DNA from: Lautropia mirabilis
GTDB taxonomy: Bacteria; Pseudomonadota; Gammaproteobacteria; Burkholderiales; Burkholderiaceae_B
Reading direction: 5' to 3'
NCBI GenBank assembly: GCA_945876565.1
Contig: CAMCOS010000004.1
Span: 1 to 64,000, forward strand
DNA: 64,000 bases
The notes under the pieces are model-generated. The model was given only the letters and a program-made list of their open reading frames with translations, had not been told where the DNA came from and did not search any database. Both the position numbers and the translations under genes were made by a program. This document shows, piece after piece, positions 26,176-38,544 of the stretch (positions are counted from its first letter, which is position 1; every line of letters begins with the position of its first letter).

Positions 26176-27072
26176 ATGCAAAAAGTCTGGGATGCCATTG
26201 TCGTGGGCGCAGGGCCAGCTGGCGCAAGCTGCGCGGTCTGGTTACGCCATTTGGGACTGGATCCCCTGTTAATTGAAGCCACAGATCACATCGGGGGGTT
26301 GGCTGCGCGCAACCCATTTCCTGACATTTGGACGGTGACGAGCCCTGATCAGACTGGTGTGCAAGTGGCTGAACAAATCGCGCGCCAGGTGCAGGCAGCT
26401 GCTGTGCCGACCTGGTTTGACACGCGCGCGCTGTCGGTGGCTGGGCATGCTGGCGAGTTTCAGTTGCAAATCAAGCGTGGCGAGCAGGCGTCAGAAACGG
26501 TCGCCGCTAAAACACTGGTGTTGGCCACTGGCGTGCGCCCTCGAGAGCTACCTGGCCATGAGGATACGTATTACCCGGGTGTGATTATCGGACCTGGAGA
26601 GGCGGTGATGACCACGGACTTTACTGGCTCACGTGTTGCCCTGCTTGGCGGTGGCGACAATGCATTTGAGAACCACCAGTTTGTCAAACAACGTGGTGCG
26701 ACTGATGCGCAGATTTATGCGCGCACGGTGCGCGCCCAAAAGCAATTCGTCGATCGAGTGTCAGGCCAAGAGCTGATCGTTGGCGACCCGGTGGTGGATC
26801 CAGTTGCTCGAACCGTGAATGGTCAACCCTATGACTGGATTCTGGTCTTGTATGGCTGGCAACCGAACATTGGGTTTATACAAGACCTTTCACTGAGGTT
26901 AGATTCGCGGGGCTTCGTGCAAACTGACATGCAAAGCGCGCAAACCAGTGTCGATGGTATTTATGCAATTGGTGAACTCGCCCAGCGCATGCACCCCTGC
27001 GTGCCCACGGCCATGGCTGATGGTGTGGTCGCTGCCAAAGCCATTGAGGCTAGGCTCACCGGTAAAACCTGA
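26176..27072 (+). CDS. FAD-dependent NAD(P)H oxidoreductase, TrxR-like fold
   Basis: 298 residues from the ATG at 26176 (GGGGTG upstream); a longer frame starts at 26107. AIVVGAGPAGASCAVWL is the N-terminal FAD dinucleotide fold, VALLGGGDNAFENHQFV the NAD(P) fold, and GIYAIGELAQRMHPCVPTAMADG the C-terminal FAD signature. It resembles thioredoxin reductase and ferredoxin-NADP reductase type proteins but lacks the redox CxxC between the two folds, so it is not a thioredoxin reductase. Substrate unknown. Divergent from folB, so the two share a promoter region. Confidence 0.8.
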   Translation: MQKVWDAIVVGAGPAGASCAVWLRHLGLDPLLIEATDHIGGLAARNPFPDIWTVTSPDQTGVQVAEQIARQVQAAAVPTWFDTRALSVAGHAGEFQLQIKRGEQASETVAAKTLVLATGVRPRELPGHEDTYYPGVIIGPGEAVMTTDFTGSRVALLGGGDNAFENHQFVKQRGATDAQIYARTVRAQKQFVDRVSGQELIVGDPVVDPVARTVNGQPYDWILVLYGWQPNIGFIQDLSLRLDSRGFVQTDMQSAQTSVDGIYAIGELAQRMHPCVPTAMADGVVAAKAIEARLTGKT

Positions 27073-27126
27073 CAGAGGAGCATTGAGCGTTTAATGTCAG
27101 GGTCCAAAGCATCAGTGCTCTAAGCT

Positions 27127-28227
27127 TTAATGCCCGGCAGACTTCAGGTAAGCGATCACCTCGTCCACATTGCCTTCAAACACCACGGCACTTTGCTTTT
27201 GTTGGCGCTGGTATCGATACATCGGATCGTAATAGTCGGTCAGTAACGGTTCGATCCAGGCTCGGTGCGCCTCGAATTCACCGTGGGCAAACTGCCGGGC
27301 AAGTGCCTTTTCCAAATGCTGTTGTAATTGTGCGTAGCGCTCGAGCCCTAAGCGCTTGTGCAGGTTATTCAGGCTTTTGTGCAGGTGGGCCTCATAGCGT
27401 TGCAAACCCAGCGCAGTGCCATATTCGTCGATGTAATCCTGTGCCAACGATTCGATGTAGTCACGTTGGATGCGTTGTAATCGCTCCTCTAGCGGTGCTG
27501 TGACCCAAACCAGTGGACTTTGTTGTGTTCTTTCTCTGAGGGCCAAGGGCACGGCACAGCGCCCGATCAGATGGGATTCGTCTTCAACGGCGATGCGCAT
27601 CTGTTCGTGGTCATGCAGCCTGAGCAGTTCAATGCTCAAGCAGTTCTCGAAATCGATTTGGCTTGGCTGTCGTTGTGCTCGCCCCCCAAAACTTGAGCCA
27701 CGATGACGCGCGAGCCCTTCTAGATCGATTTTCGTCTCGAGTGCTTCGATCACGTCTGTCTTGCCACAGCCCGTCAAGCCACCCACGACAACGAAATGAC
27801 TGTTTCGAACAGTGGCTTGCAGGTTTTGCAGCAGAAACTGGCGCATCGCTTTGTAGCCACCGGCGATGCGCGGGCGGTCAAACCCTGCTTCTTTGAGCCA
27901 TTGCTGGGAAATCTGCGAGCGCATGCCGCCGCGAAAGCAATAGAGCACCGCATCAGGATTACGATGCATGAATTCGGCCCATTGGGCAATGCGTGTTTCA
28001 CGCAGATCACCGCTCACGAGTTCATGGCCCAATGCCACCGCGGCATCCTGACCATGTTGTTTGTAGGCAATGCCCACCGCCTCGCGTTCAGCGTCATTCA
28101 TGAGCGGTAAATTGATCGCACCCGGAAATGAGCCTTGGGCAAACTCCACGGGCGCGCGTACGTCCAGTAGCGGTGTGTTTGAGAGCAGCAGTTGTGCGTA
28201 GTTGCTGACCAGTTTGGGTGTGGTCAC
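27127..28227 (-). CDS. mnmH: tRNA 2-selenouridine synthase
   Basis: Replaces the sulfur of 2-thiouridine at tRNA position 34 with selenium, using selenophosphate. 366 residues. N-terminal rhodanese domain with active Cys97 in CFRGGMRS; P-loop GLTGCGKT at about 150-157; GLARHRGSSFGG and DFENCLSIEL in between. It follows the M61 peptidase gene by two bases. Also called selU/ybbB. It suggests selenium use by the host, though no selenophosphate synthase gene is in this window. Confidence 0.93.
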   Translation of the reverse strand: MTTPKLVSNYAQLLLSNTPLLDVRAPVEFAQGSFPGAINLPLMNDAEREAVGIAYKQHGQDAAVALGHELVSGDLRETRIAQWAEFMHRNPDAVLYCFRGGMRSQISQQWLKEAGFDRPRIAGGYKAMRQFLLQNLQATVRNSHFVVVGGLTGCGKTDVIEALETKIDLEGLARHRGSSFGGRAQRQPSQIDFENCLSIELLRLHDHEQMRIAVEDESHLIGRCAVPLALRERTQQSPLVWVTAPLEERLQRIQRDYIESLAQDYIDEYGTALGLQRYEAHLHKSLNNLHKRLGLERYAQLQQHLEKALARQFAHGEFEAHRAWIEPLLTDYYDPMYRYQRQQKQSAVVFEGNVDEVIAYLKSAGH

Positions 28228-28229
28228 GT

Positions 28230-30005
28230 TTATCTTGCCTTTGTTTGGTGTGCGCTGATTTCGCAGGTCGATGCAGGCGGCGCAGCCAGGGTGAGCTTGC
28301 GTGTTTGCAGCACGTCACCTCGAAACGCGTGCATCGTGATTGCCTCGCCTGGCCGGTAGGCGCCAAGTAACTGGTTCAGTGCTTTGGCGGTATTACCAAT
28401 GCGAAGACCGTTGCATGCAACACACAAGTCTGCGGCTGACAGACCCGCTTGATGGGCCGCACCGCCTTCGATGACTTGCCGTACTGCCAGAAACTCACCT
28501 TGTGTTTTAAAGGTCGCACCCATCGAGGGTGTTGGATCTTTGCTGACCCATGTCAGATCAAACCCTTGCGTTGCGAGCAATTTTTGTAGGGGCACGTCCG
28601 CTGTTTGTTCGACCCATTGCGCGAGCTCTGCTCGCACGTCAACGCCTGTGGCTTGTTTGACGATTGCCGCAAACCCCGTTTCGCTTAATCCTTTGGGCTG
28701 GTCTTGGTAAAAATGTTCGCCAAATTCCTGCCACAGTGCACGCATGACATCGTCTAGGCTGTGCTGGTGATGGCTGCGCTCGCGGATAAGCAGATCGAGC
28801 CCAAGCGCCACGAGCGAGCCCTTGGCGTAGTAACTGCTGATCGAATTGGGAGCGTTTTCGTCTTGCTTGTAATACTTGGTCCACGCATCAAACGAACTGT
28901 TGGCCAGTGACTGTTTGTGTCTGCCGGGTCCGGCGTGAACGCCGGTCACTGTTTTGGCGAGTTGCTTGAGGTAGGTGGGCAGGTCAATGACGCCACTGCG
29001 TACAAGCATGAGGTCGTCGTAGTACGAGGTGAAGCCTTCAAAGAGCCACAGTAGCCTGGTGTGGTTGGGCTTGGTCAGGTCGTACGGCACAAAAGCAGCT
29101 GGTTTGATGCGTTTGACGTTCCAGGTATGAAAGTACTCGTGGCTCACAAGCCCCAGAAAGGTGACGTAGCCTTCGGGCGCTTTGCTTTGATGGCGCGTTG
29201 GCAGATCGTGGCGCGAGGCCACCAGCGCGGTGCTTGCGCGATGTTCTAGTCCCCCGTAACCATCAGCGGTCACCATGGTCATAAATACATATTCAGGCGC
29301 ACTGTCCAGAAATGGCGCGCGCGCCTCTTTTGGGTCAAACAGACGGATCTGAGCTTCGCACACGCGTTTGACATCCCGCGCGATGCGGCTCAGATCGAGA
29401 TTCGGCACATGGCCCGTGAATACCAAGCTGTGTCGAGCCCCACATGCCTCAAAGTGCGCGACTTGCGGCGTACCCAGTTCAAATGGATGGTCGATCAGTG
29501 CGTCGTAGTCCGGTGCCACAAAGCAACCGAGCGAGTCAGCCGGTGCGCTTGACTTGGTGCGTGGCATGCTGGTGAAAGCCCGCCACGCGCGCTTGCCAGC
29601 CGGACGTTTGATATCAACCACGCAGGGCGAGGATTCCAGTCCGCTAGGTTTCAAGAATATCGATGTGCCGTTAAAAAATGCATGCGAGTCATCGACGTGC
29701 GCACCGCGCACGGACAGATCGTAGGCGTACACCACGATCTCAACGGTCAGGCTGCCTTGGCAGTGCTCAAATGCCCAACGATGGTCATCGAGTTTGCGGG
29801 GTTGATGCCATCGTGCGCCATGACGCCCACGGATCGTCTCTACATGACGGGAGAAATCTCGGATCAGGTAGCTGCCGGGAATCCAGGCGGGCATGGACAC
29901 GATCTGGGTTGGGCTCGTTACCTGGCTAATTTGCAAGGTAATCCTCAAGCGATGACCAGCCAAGTCGTGCGGTTCAACGGTGTAACGTAGAGTTTGTTGT
30001 TTCAT
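28230..30005 (-). CDS. M61-family metallopeptidase with PDZ domain
   Basis: 591 residues. The N-terminal beta domain holds SMPAWIPGSYLIRDFSRHV; GGLEHRASTAL at about 251 and the zinc-binding HEYFH at 289-293 (then TWNVKRIKP) mark the M61 glycyl aminopeptidase-like catalytic domain, with LFEGFTSYYDDLML providing the third ligand Glu. A PDZ domain fills the last ~110 residues. No signal peptide is seen, so probably cytoplasmic. It precedes mnmH by two bases and diverges from the enoyl-CoA hydratase gene. Confidence 0.9.
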   Translation of the reverse strand: MKQQTLRYTVEPHDLAGHRLRITLQISQVTSPTQIVSMPAWIPGSYLIRDFSRHVETIRGRHGARWHQPRKLDDHRWAFEHCQGSLTVEIVVYAYDLSVRGAHVDDSHAFFNGTSIFLKPSGLESSPCVVDIKRPAGKRAWRAFTSMPRTKSSAPADSLGCFVAPDYDALIDHPFELGTPQVAHFEACGARHSLVFTGHVPNLDLSRIARDVKRVCEAQIRLFDPKEARAPFLDSAPEYVFMTMVTADGYGGLEHRASTALVASRHDLPTRHQSKAPEGYVTFLGLVSHEYFHTWNVKRIKPAAFVPYDLTKPNHTRLLWLFEGFTSYYDDLMLVRSGVIDLPTYLKQLAKTVTGVHAGPGRHKQSLANSSFDAWTKYYKQDENAPNSISSYYAKGSLVALGLDLLIRERSHHQHSLDDVMRALWQEFGEHFYQDQPKGLSETGFAAIVKQATGVDVRAELAQWVEQTADVPLQKLLATQGFDLTWVSKDPTPSMGATFKTQGEFLAVRQVIEGGAAHQAGLSAADLCVACNGLRIGNTAKALNQLLGAYRPGEAITMHAFRGDVLQTRKLTLAAPPASTCEISAHQTKAR

Positions 30006-30042
30006 GCTGCTATGTTAATAAGAATTCTGTGGAGAGCAAAAA

Positions 30043-30834
30043 ATGAGTAATGCACAAATAAATGAAAGTCTGATTTTGCAGGAAGTTCATGGCCGGGTGG
30101 CGATTCTCACCTTGAATCGTCCCAAGGCGTTGAATGCATTGAATGACGCGCTGATGGACGAGCTTGGTGCTGCGCTTGCGACATTCGATGCCGATGACGA
30201 TATCGGTGCCATTATCATCACGGGCAGCGAGAAGGCGTTTGCCGCGGGCGCTGACATCGGCGCGATGGCCTCATGGTCTTACATGGACGTTTACAAGACT
30301 GAGTACATTACGCGTAACTGGGATCCGATTGCTCGGGTGCGCAAACCCATCATCGCAGCGGTGTCTGGCTATGCGCTTGGGGGCGGTTGTGAACTCGCCA
30401 TGATGTGTGACTTCATCATCGCGGCTGAGTCGGCAAAGTTCGGTCAGCCTGAAATCAAGCTAGGCATCATCCCAGGCGCCGGTGGCACCCAGCGCTTGCC
30501 TCGTGCTGTCGGCAAATCCAAGGCCATGGACATGGTCTTGACTGGTCGCATGATGAACGCAGAAGAGGCCGAGCGCGCTGGGCTGGTGTCTAGAGTGGTT
30601 GCGACTGAGAAATTGCTGGATGAGGCTAAAACCGCCGCCACCGTGATTGCTTCCATGTCTTTGCCATCGGTGATCATGGCCAAAGAGTCGGTCAATCGGG
30701 CCTGGGAGAGTTCTTTGCGTGAAGGGGTGTTGTTTGAACGCCGCGCATTTCATTCATTGTTTGGAACAGAGGACCAGAAAGAGGGCATGACGGCATTTGT
30801 AGAGAAGCGCCCGCCGTCGTTTAAGCACCGTTAG
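30043..30834 (+). CDS. Enoyl-CoA hydratase
   Basis: Hydrates trans-2-enoyl-CoA in beta-oxidation or related pathways. 263 residues. Catalytic glutamates are Glu117 ([13 protein letters not shown]) and Glu137 ([20 protein letters not shown]), the 20-residue spacing of classic crotonases; [11 protein letters not shown] is part of the oxyanion hole. Strong similarity to PaaF/Ech-type hydratases; the precise substrate is not readable. The 3-hydroxyacyl-CoA dehydrogenase at 45.9 kb could use its product. Confidence 0.92.
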   Translation: MSNAQINESLILQEVHGRVAILTLNRPKALNALNDALMDELGAALATFDADDDIGAIIITGSEKAFAAGADIGAMASWSYMDVYKTEYITRNWDPIARVRKPIIAAVSGYALGGGCELAMMCDFIIAAESAKFGQPEIKLGIIPGAGGTQRLPRAVGKSKAMDMVLTGRMMNAEEAERAGLVSRVVATEKLLDEAKTAATVIASMSLPSVIMAKESVNRAWESSLREGVLFERRAFHSLFGTEDQKEGMTAFVEKRPPSFKHR

Positions 30835-30874
30835 AGTAGGGCAAGCACGGCAAAAATTCGGTGCGCAGGACGTT

Positions 30875-30904
30875 TTGCACATATTAGGGAAAACACGCTA
30901 TACT
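30875..30904 (+). promoter_or_regulatory. Possible sigma-70 promoter of the atp operon
   Basis: TTGCAC at 30875-30880, an 18-bp spacer and TATACT at 30899-30904. It lies about 195 bp upstream of atpI in a 260-bp gap that has no other feature. Placed by eye only. Confidence 0.4.
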
Positions 30905-31098
30905 CCGCAGGCTTTACGAAAGTGGTATTGGCGGGTTTGCATACAGTTGTGTCAACAAATCAGTCGGCAGTTGTGTGTCTTTTACGTTGTTTGGGTGTCT
31001 TCGAGCCGAGTAGTTTCCTGGCAAATGCGGGATGTCAGTTCTCTGAAGGGTTACTCAAGCACAATGCGACGAGTTTTTGGCGATGAGTGTGTTCGGCG

Positions 31099-31545
31099 AT
31101 GAGTTCCTCGACAGCGTCTGATACTTGTCGGGTGGTGCTGAGCGCTGAGGACAAGCAGCGACTGGCAGATCGGTCAAGGCGGGATCTGTTTCGGGTCTTG
31201 CTCGCACAGGTAGTGGCTTCGCTATCAGTTTCGCTGATATTTGGCGTTTTGGTAGGTGCAGGGTCTGCTGTCAGTGCATTGTTGGGTGCAACCTGCTATT
31301 TGGCCCCCAATGCAGTGTTTGTGTTGCGGTTAGTGCTTGCGACGTTTAAGCCTCAAGGGGCGGGAGCGGCAACTTTTCTAATCGGTAACGCGCTGAAAGT
31401 GCTGGTCGCGATTGCGCTGCTGTGGTTGTTGGCCGATTTAGAGGCGGGTCGCCTGGATTGGATCGCAGCGGTGGCTGGGTTGATTGCCGCGCTGAAAGGT
31501 TATTGGCTTGGGCTGCTGTTTTCGGGAGGCAGGCTGGGCAAGTGA
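31099..31545 (+). CDS. atpI: ATP synthase protein I
   Basis: About 148 residues from the ATG at 31099; a second ATG at 31087 is possible. Four hydrophobic helices after a charged N-terminus (LSAEDKQRLADRSRRDLFRVLLAQ), with GATCYLAPNAVFVLRL between helices two and three. AtpI aids assembly of the c-ring and is not part of the final enzyme. It heads the atp operon, 82 bp before atpB. Confidence 0.85.
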   Translation: MSSSTASDTCRVVLSAEDKQRLADRSRRDLFRVLLAQVVASLSVSLIFGVLVGAGSAVSALLGATCYLAPNAVFVLRLVLATFKPQGAGAATFLIGNALKVLVAIALLWLLADLEAGRLDWIAAVAGLIAALKGYWLGLLFSGGRLGK

Positions 31546-31627
31546 AGTTTGGGTCGGGGTATAGTTTATTGCCTCGTGTTGGATTAAGAGCCCGGGTTGC
31601 GGGCAATCAGACAACGTAAGGGTTCGC

Positions 31628-32509
31628 ATGGCTGCCGCTGGTGACGTCTCCCCCCAGTCTTATTACATTCAGCACCATTTGGTGAACAATAACAATATTG
31701 GTGGTAAGCAACAGTTTATCGCTGACTTCAGTGTCATCAATTACGACTCGATGTTTTGGTCGCTGATGATGGGGTTGATTGCGGTGTTTTTTATGTGGCT
31801 TGCAGCTCGTCGGGCCACCCCTGGTGTTCCAGGAAAGTTGCAGTCAGCCGTTGAGTTGTTGGTTGATATGGTTGAGCAGCAGGCTCGTGGCATTGTGCCG
31901 AACGAAGAAAGCCGAAAGTTTGTGTCGCCGTTGGCATTGACGGTTTTTGTGTGGATCGTCTTAATGAACGCACTGGATTTGGTTCCAGTCGATCTCTTTC
32001 CGTGGATCTGGAAAACGACAGGATTGGGCGCTGTCCCGGGGGATCCGCTCTACTACCACAAGATTTTGCCGACAGCCGATTTGAATGTCCCGCTCGGTAT
32101 GGCACTAGGCGTGCTGTTATTGATGTTTTATTATGGCGTCAAAATCAAACATCCTGCTGGGTTTGTGAAGGAGTTGTTTACAGCACCTTTCCACGCGCAT
32201 GGAATTGCGGCAGTTGCCCTTGCCCCGGCAAACTTCATCCTGAATATCGTTGAGTACGCGGCGAAGTCGGTTTCGCTGGGCATGCGACTGTTTGGCAATA
32301 TGTTTGCCGGCGAGTTGGTGTTTATGTTGGTGGCACTTTTGGGTGGGGCTTGGACTGGTTTTAATGCCGCCAGTCTTGCACTGGGATTTGGCCACATCAT
32401 CGCGGGATCGATCTGGGCTATTTTCCACATCATGATCGTGCTGTTGCAAGGGTTTATCTTCATGATGCTGACGTTGGTGTACATCGGCCAGGCACATGAG
32501 GGGCATTAA
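31628..32509 (+). CDS. atpB: ATP synthase subunit a
   Basis: Membrane subunit carrying the proton half-channels of Fo. 293 residues with multiple helices. The essential arginine is Arg220 in [15 protein letters not shown], and the C-terminal helix ends [14 protein letters not shown]. Part of the nine-gene atp operon. Length is slightly above the E. coli protein, as usual in betaproteobacteria. Confidence 0.96.
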   Translation: MAAAGDVSPQSYYIQHHLVNNNNIGGKQQFIADFSVINYDSMFWSLMMGLIAVFFMWLAARRATPGVPGKLQSAVELLVDMVEQQARGIVPNEESRKFVSPLALTVFVWIVLMNALDLVPVDLFPWIWKTTGLGAVPGDPLYYHKILPTADLNVPLGMALGVLLLMFYYGVKIKHPAGFVKELFTAPFHAHGIAAVALAPANFILNIVEYAAKSVSLGMRLFGNMFAGELVFMLVALLGGAWTGFNAASLALGFGHIIAGSIWAIFHIMIVLLQGFIFMMLTLVYIGQAHEGH

Positions 32510-32568
32510 CAGTCAGCCGTCTTCGGCGGATTCGCTTTATAGAGTATTTCTTTTAACTTTCGATTTGA

Positions 32569-32829
<261 letters not shown>

Positions 32830-32969
32830 TCGATGACTTTGGGCGCACTGCGCCGTGCAGTGCGCGTATCGCTTGGGCATATCCAGTGCCCAAGTACTAG
32901 TCAAATTAGTCAAATCGGGCACTTGGCAGACTCAAATGCCAGGTGTTCAGGTATGATGGGGAAACGACC

Positions 32970-33440
32970 GTGAATCTGAATGCGACACTCTTTTTTCAGA
33001 TGATCGTTTTTTTCGTGCTGGCGTGGGTCACCATGAGGTTTGTGTGGCCACCCCTGACGAAGGCGATCGAAGAGCGCAGGCAAAAAATTGCCGAGGGGCT
33101 GGCTGCTGCTGAGAAGGGCAAGTCGGACCTTGCGCAAACGCAAGCGAAAATCTCGGCGATGGAAGCAGCCGCCAAAGCTGATTTGCATTTGCGTACCGTT
33201 GAAGCCGAAAAGCATGGCAGCCAAATTATTGATCAGGCTCGTCAGGAGGCTGAGGCTGAACGTGCTCGAATTGTCGAGCAGGCTCGGCAGGAAGCTTTGC
33301 AGGAAGCTCAGCGAGTTCGGGACGCACTGCGTGACGACGTGGCTTTGCTTGCTGTTCAGGGAGCGTCCCAGATCCTGAAGCGTGAAGTCGATCAAAAAGC
33401 GCATGCCGAATTGCTCGCGCAGTTGAAAGCACAACTGTAA
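32970..33440 (+). CDS. atpF: ATP synthase subunit b
   Basis: Stator stalk of the enzyme. 156 residues from a GTG at 32970 preceded by GGGGAAA; the frame is open from 32943. One N-terminal membrane helix (LFFQMIVFFVLAWVTM) followed by a long charged coiled coil (ERRQKIAEGLAAAEKGKSDL onward). The GTG start gives the normal family length of 156. Followed 12 bp later by atpH. Confidence 0.95.
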   Translation: MNLNATLFFQMIVFFVLAWVTMRFVWPPLTKAIEERRQKIAEGLAAAEKGKSDLAQTQAKISAMEAAAKADLHLRTVEAEKHGSQIIDQARQEAEAERARIVEQARQEALQEAQRVRDALRDDVALLAVQGASQILKREVDQKAHAELLAQLKAQL

Positions 33441-33452
33441 GGGGCGGGGCTC

Positions 33453-33995
33453 ATGGCTGAAAATTCCACGATCGCACGCCCTTATGCCGAGGCGCTATTC
33501 TCCGCGACCAAGGGCGCTGCTGAAAATCTGGAGAGCACTACCAACTCCCTGCGGTCGCTTGCCAAACTCATGGGGATGGAAGACGTGCGTCAAGCGGTGT
33601 CTGACCCACGGCTCGATGATACGCAACGTTGTGACTTGGTTAAGGGATTGCTCATAGGCGTCAAGCTTGATGCGCACTTGGACAACTTCATTGAGTTGGT
33701 TGTTAGCAATGATCGTTTGTTATTGATGTCAGAAATTGCAGAACAGTTTCAGGCACTCAAGGATGAGGCAGAAGGTGTCGCGCAGGCTGAGATTGTCAGT
33801 GCCTTTCCGATGTCTGATGCACAGGTGGCTGAGCTCGTGCAACTGCTGGAGCCCAAATTCAATTTAAAGCTTAAGCCCCACGTGACCGTAGACGCAGCCT
33901 TGATTGGTGGCGTGCGTGTCGTGGTGGGTGATTACGTGCTCGACACGTCCGTGCAGGCGCAGCTAAACCGTATGCGTGACGCACTGGTGGCTTAA
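33453..33995 (+). CDS. atpH: ATP synthase subunit delta
   Basis: Joins F1 to the b-subunit stalk. 180 residues: STIARPYAEALFSATKG at the N-terminus and the conserved C-terminal GGVRVVVGDYVLDTSVQAQL. Length normal. Lies between atpF and atpA. Confidence 0.95.
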   Translation: MAENSTIARPYAEALFSATKGAAENLESTTNSLRSLAKLMGMEDVRQAVSDPRLDDTQRCDLVKGLLIGVKLDAHLDNFIELVVSNDRLLLMSEIAEQFQALKDEAEGVAQAEIVSAFPMSDAQVAELVQLLEPKFNLKLKPHVTVDAALIGGVRVVVGDYVLDTSVQAQLNRMRDALVA

Positions 33996-34025
33996 AGCCA
34001 ACGAACAGTTTTCAGGAGTCTGAAC

Positions 34026-35567
34026 ATGCAACTCAATCCGTCAGAGATTAGTGAACTACTAAAGAGCCGAATCGAAGGTCTTGGGACCTCTTCGGATATT
34101 CGCACGCAAGGTACTGTGGTCTCCGTGACCGACGGTATCTGCCGCATTCACGGTTTGTCAGACGTGATGCAGGGTGAAATGCTGGAGTTTCCGAACAATA
34201 CATTTGGTCTGGCCTTGAACCTTGAGCGTGATTCGGTCGGTTCAGTGGTGTTGGGTGACTACACCAACATCTCTGAAGGCGATTCGGTGCGCACCACTGG
34301 GCGTATTCTCGAGGTTCCCGTTGGCCCAGAGTTGCTGGGTCGCGTGGTGAACGCACTGGGTGTGCCGATCGACGGCCGTGGCCCGATCAACGCCAAGGAA
34401 ACGGATATCATTGAAAAGGTGGCGCCGGGCGTGATTGCCCGTCAATCCGTTTCGCAACCACTGCAGACGGGCCTAAAGGCCATTGACTCGATGGTGCCAA
34501 TTGGCCGCGGCCAGCGTGAGTTGATCATCGGTGACCGCCAGACCGGTAAGACGGCAGTTGCAGTTGACACTATCATCAACCAGAAGGGCAAAGACGTTAA
34601 GTGTATTTACGTCGCCATTGGTCAAAAGGCTTCAACCATCAACAACGTCGTGCGCAAGCTCGAAGAGCATGGCGCACTCGAGTACACCATCGTGGTGGCC
34701 GCCGCTGCCTCTGAAAGCGCCGCGATGCAATATCTGTCGGCCTACGCCGGTTGCACCATGGGTGAGTATTTCCGTGATCGTGGCCAAGACGCGCTGATCA
34801 TTTATGATGATTTGACCAAGCAAGCTTGGGCATATCGTCAAGTGTCTCTGTTGCTGCGCCGTCCGCCGGGTCGTGAGGCCTACCCAGGTGATGTGTTTTA
34901 TCTCCACTCACGTTTGCTAGAGCGTGCCGCTCGCGTGAACGTTGAGTACGTCGAGAACTTCACCAAGGGCGAAGTCAAAGGCAAGACGGGTTCTTTGACC
35001 GCATTGCCGATCATTGAGACGCAAGCCGGTGACGTTTCCGCATTCGTGCCGACCAACGTAATTTCGATCACGGACGGTCAGATCTTCCTTGAGACCGACC
35101 TCTTTAACGCGGGTGTGCGCCCTGCTATTAATGCCGGTATCTCGGTGTCGCGCGTTGGTGGTGCAGCGCAAACCAAGATCATCAAGAAATTGTCTGGTGG
35201 CATTCGTACCGACTTGGCACAGTACCGCGAACTTGCGGCGTTCGCCCAGTTTGCATCGGACCTCGACGAAGCCACACGCCGCCAGCTTGAGCGTGGAAAA
35301 CGCGTGGTTGAGTTGCTCAAGCAGCCCCAGTACCAGCCACTTCAGGTTTGGGAGCTTGGGGTGGTGCTCTTTAGCGTGAACAACGGCTATCTGGATGACG
35401 TCCCGGTTGCTCAGGTTCTTGCGTTTGAGAAGAGCTTGAAGGACTATTTGAAGGCAAAGCACGCAGGATTCATTCAGCGTGTTGAAAGCACGAAAGAGCT
35501 CTCGAAAGATGACGAAGCCGAGTTGGTCGCCGCATTGCAGGAGTTTAAGAAGCACGGCTCTTACTAA
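34026..35567 (+). CDS. atpA: ATP synthase subunit alpha
   Basis: Non-catalytic nucleotide-binding subunit of F1. 513 residues, as in E. coli. Walker A GDRQTGKT at 169-176; the alpha/beta signature [13 protein letters not shown] in the C-terminal half. AGGAG lies nine bases before the start. Intact. Confidence 0.97.
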   Translation: MQLNPSEISELLKSRIEGLGTSSDIRTQGTVVSVTDGICRIHGLSDVMQGEMLEFPNNTFGLALNLERDSVGSVVLGDYTNISEGDSVRTTGRILEVPVGPELLGRVVNALGVPIDGRGPINAKETDIIEKVAPGVIARQSVSQPLQTGLKAIDSMVPIGRGQRELIIGDRQTGKTAVAVDTIINQKGKDVKCIYVAIGQKASTINNVVRKLEEHGALEYTIVVAAAASESAAMQYLSAYAGCTMGEYFRDRGQDALIIYDDLTKQAWAYRQVSLLLRRPPGREAYPGDVFYLHSRLLERAARVNVEYVENFTKGEVKGKTGSLTALPIIETQAGDVSAFVPTNVISITDGQIFLETDLFNAGVRPAINAGISVSRVGGAAQTKIIKKLSGGIRTDLAQYRELAAFAQFASDLDEATRRQLERGKRVVELLKQPQYQPLQVWELGVVLFSVNNGYLDDVPVAQVLAFEKSLKDYLKAKHAGFIQRVESTKELSKDDEAELVAALQEFKKHGSY

Positions 35568-35606
35568 CCGCTAGACGGCTTGAGATAACGGAACCCGGGA
35601 ACTGCA

Positions 35607-36524
35607 ATGGCAGGAATCAAGGAAATTCGAACCAAGATCAAGAGCGTGCAAAACACGCGCAAGATCACCAAAGCCATGGAGATGGTGGCGGCCTCCAAGA
35701 TGCGCAAGGCGCAGGAGCGCATGCGTGCAGGTCGTCCTTACGCTGTAAAAGTTCGGAACATGGCCGCCCATTTGATGCAGGCGAACCCCGAATATGAACA
35801 CCCCTATCTGATTGAGCGTGAGACGATAAAGGGTGTGGGCATCGTGGTTGTGACGACTGACAAGGGATTGTGCGGCGGCTTGAACACCAACATCATGCGT
35901 GTCGTGCTTAACCGCCTGACGGAGTTCAATTCGAAGGGCATTAAGACACAGTTCACGGCCTTCGGTAACAAAGGCCTGGGCGTTTTGTCGCGAGTGGGTG
36001 CCAACGTCATCACTCAAGAAGTTGGTCTGGGCGATGCGCCTGAGCTTGACCGTCTGATTGGCGCCTTGAAAGTGCAGTTTGATGACTTTGTCGATGGCAA
36101 AATCGATGCGGTTTATCTGGCGACCAACCGCTTTGTGAACACCATGCGTCAAGAGCCAGTCTTTTTCCGGTTGTTGCCTTTGCCAGGCAAGCTTCCTGAT
36201 CCAAACGCGGTGTTTGAAACCCGGCCTGAAGGTATCGAGCTTGCCGGTGAGAACCAGACGAAGTACGGTTGGGACTACATCTATGAGCCAGACGCGAAAT
36301 TGGTGATCGACGAGCTGCTGCAGCGCTACGTCGAAGGTGTGGTTTACCAGGCCGTTGCAGAAAGCATGGCTTCTGAACAGTCCGCGCGGATGGTGGCCAT
36401 GAAGGCGGCATCTGACAATGCCAAGAAGGTGATCGGCGATCTGCAGTTGGTCTACAACAAGACCCGGCAGGCTGCCATTACCAAGGAAATTTCTGAAATT
36501 GTGGGGGGTGCCGCTGCGGTGTGA
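35607..36524 (+). CDS. atpG: ATP synthase subunit gamma
   Basis: Central rotor shaft of F1. 305 residues. N-terminal [19 protein letters not shown] and [15 protein letters not shown], then [13 protein letters not shown], and a C-terminal helix with [19 protein letters not shown]. The N- and C-terminal helices form the coiled coil inside the alpha3beta3 ring. Confidence 0.97.
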   Translation: MAGIKEIRTKIKSVQNTRKITKAMEMVAASKMRKAQERMRAGRPYAVKVRNMAAHLMQANPEYEHPYLIERETIKGVGIVVVTTDKGLCGGLNTNIMRVVLNRLTEFNSKGIKTQFTAFGNKGLGVLSRVGANVITQEVGLGDAPELDRLIGALKVQFDDFVDGKIDAVYLATNRFVNTMRQEPVFFRLLPLPGKLPDPNAVFETRPEGIELAGENQTKYGWDYIYEPDAKLVIDELLQRYVEGVVYQAVAESMASEQSARMVAMKAASDNAKKVIGDLQLVYNKTRQAAITKEISEIVGGAAAV

Positions 36525-36575
36525 TCCTCACACTGAAGCTAGCCCATCCGAACAACGCTACAAGAGATCGAGTAA

Positions 36576-37985
<1,410 letters not shown>

Positions 37986-37994
37986 GGAAGCGAC

Positions 37995-38426
37995 ATGAGC
38001 TTGATCAAAGTTGATGTGGTCAGTGCCGAGCGCTCTCTGTTCGAAGGCGAAGCCAAGTTCGTGGCTTTGCCCGGTGAGGCAGGTGAGTTGGGTGTACTGC
38101 CTGGTCACACGCCGCTCATCACGCGAATCCGGCCCGGCACCCTTAAGATCGTGATGCCAGACAACTCGGAAGAGCTGATTTTTGTGGCTGGGGGTTTGCT
38201 GGAGATCCAGCCTAATCACGTCACCGTGTTGTCTGACACAGCCATTCGCGCCGCTGACTTAGATGAAGCCAAAGCCGAAGAAGCGCGGCGTCGGGCCGAA
38301 GAGTCTTTGCGTAACACAAAGGGCAAGGTTGACATCGCCGTGGTTCAGGCCGAGCTTGAAATGTTGGCCGCACAGGCTTTGGCGGCACGCAGGTTGCGTG
38401 GCACCAGTGGTCGTGGGATGAACTAA
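37995..38426 (+). CDS. atpC: ATP synthase subunit epsilon
   Basis: Rotor-associated, inhibitory subunit of F1. 143 residues: an N-terminal beta sandwich ([36 protein letters not shown]) and two C-terminal helices ([17 protein letters not shown] and a final helix). Last gene of the operon, followed by a strong terminator. Confidence 0.96.
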   Translation: MSLIKVDVVSAERSLFEGEAKFVALPGEAGELGVLPGHTPLITRIRPGTLKIVMPDNSEELIFVAGGLLEIQPNHVTVLSDTAIRAADLDEAKAEEARRRAEESLRNTKGKVDIAVVQAELEMLAAQALAARRLRGTSGRGMN

Positions 38427-38493
38427 GCCAGTGTTTTAGGCTCGGTGGGCAGTTATCCGAGTTTGCCGCAATGCGTTAATTCCGAATAGAAAT

Positions 38494-38532
38494 AAAGCCT
38501 CGTAGTCGGTAGTCTACGGGGCTTTCATTTTT
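38494..38532 (+). terminator. Terminator of the atp operon
   Basis: Stem AAAGCCTCGTAG with CTACGGGGCTTT (one G-U pair), eight-base loop, followed by CATTTTT. It lies 68 bp after the atpC stop and directly before the ribosome site of the next gene. Confidence 0.85.
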
Positions 38533-38544
38533 AAGGAGATGCGC

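Noticed and set aside
30875-31102. 75-aa frame before atpI
   Set aside because: It would begin inside the putative atp promoter and has no ribosome site; low-quality composition.
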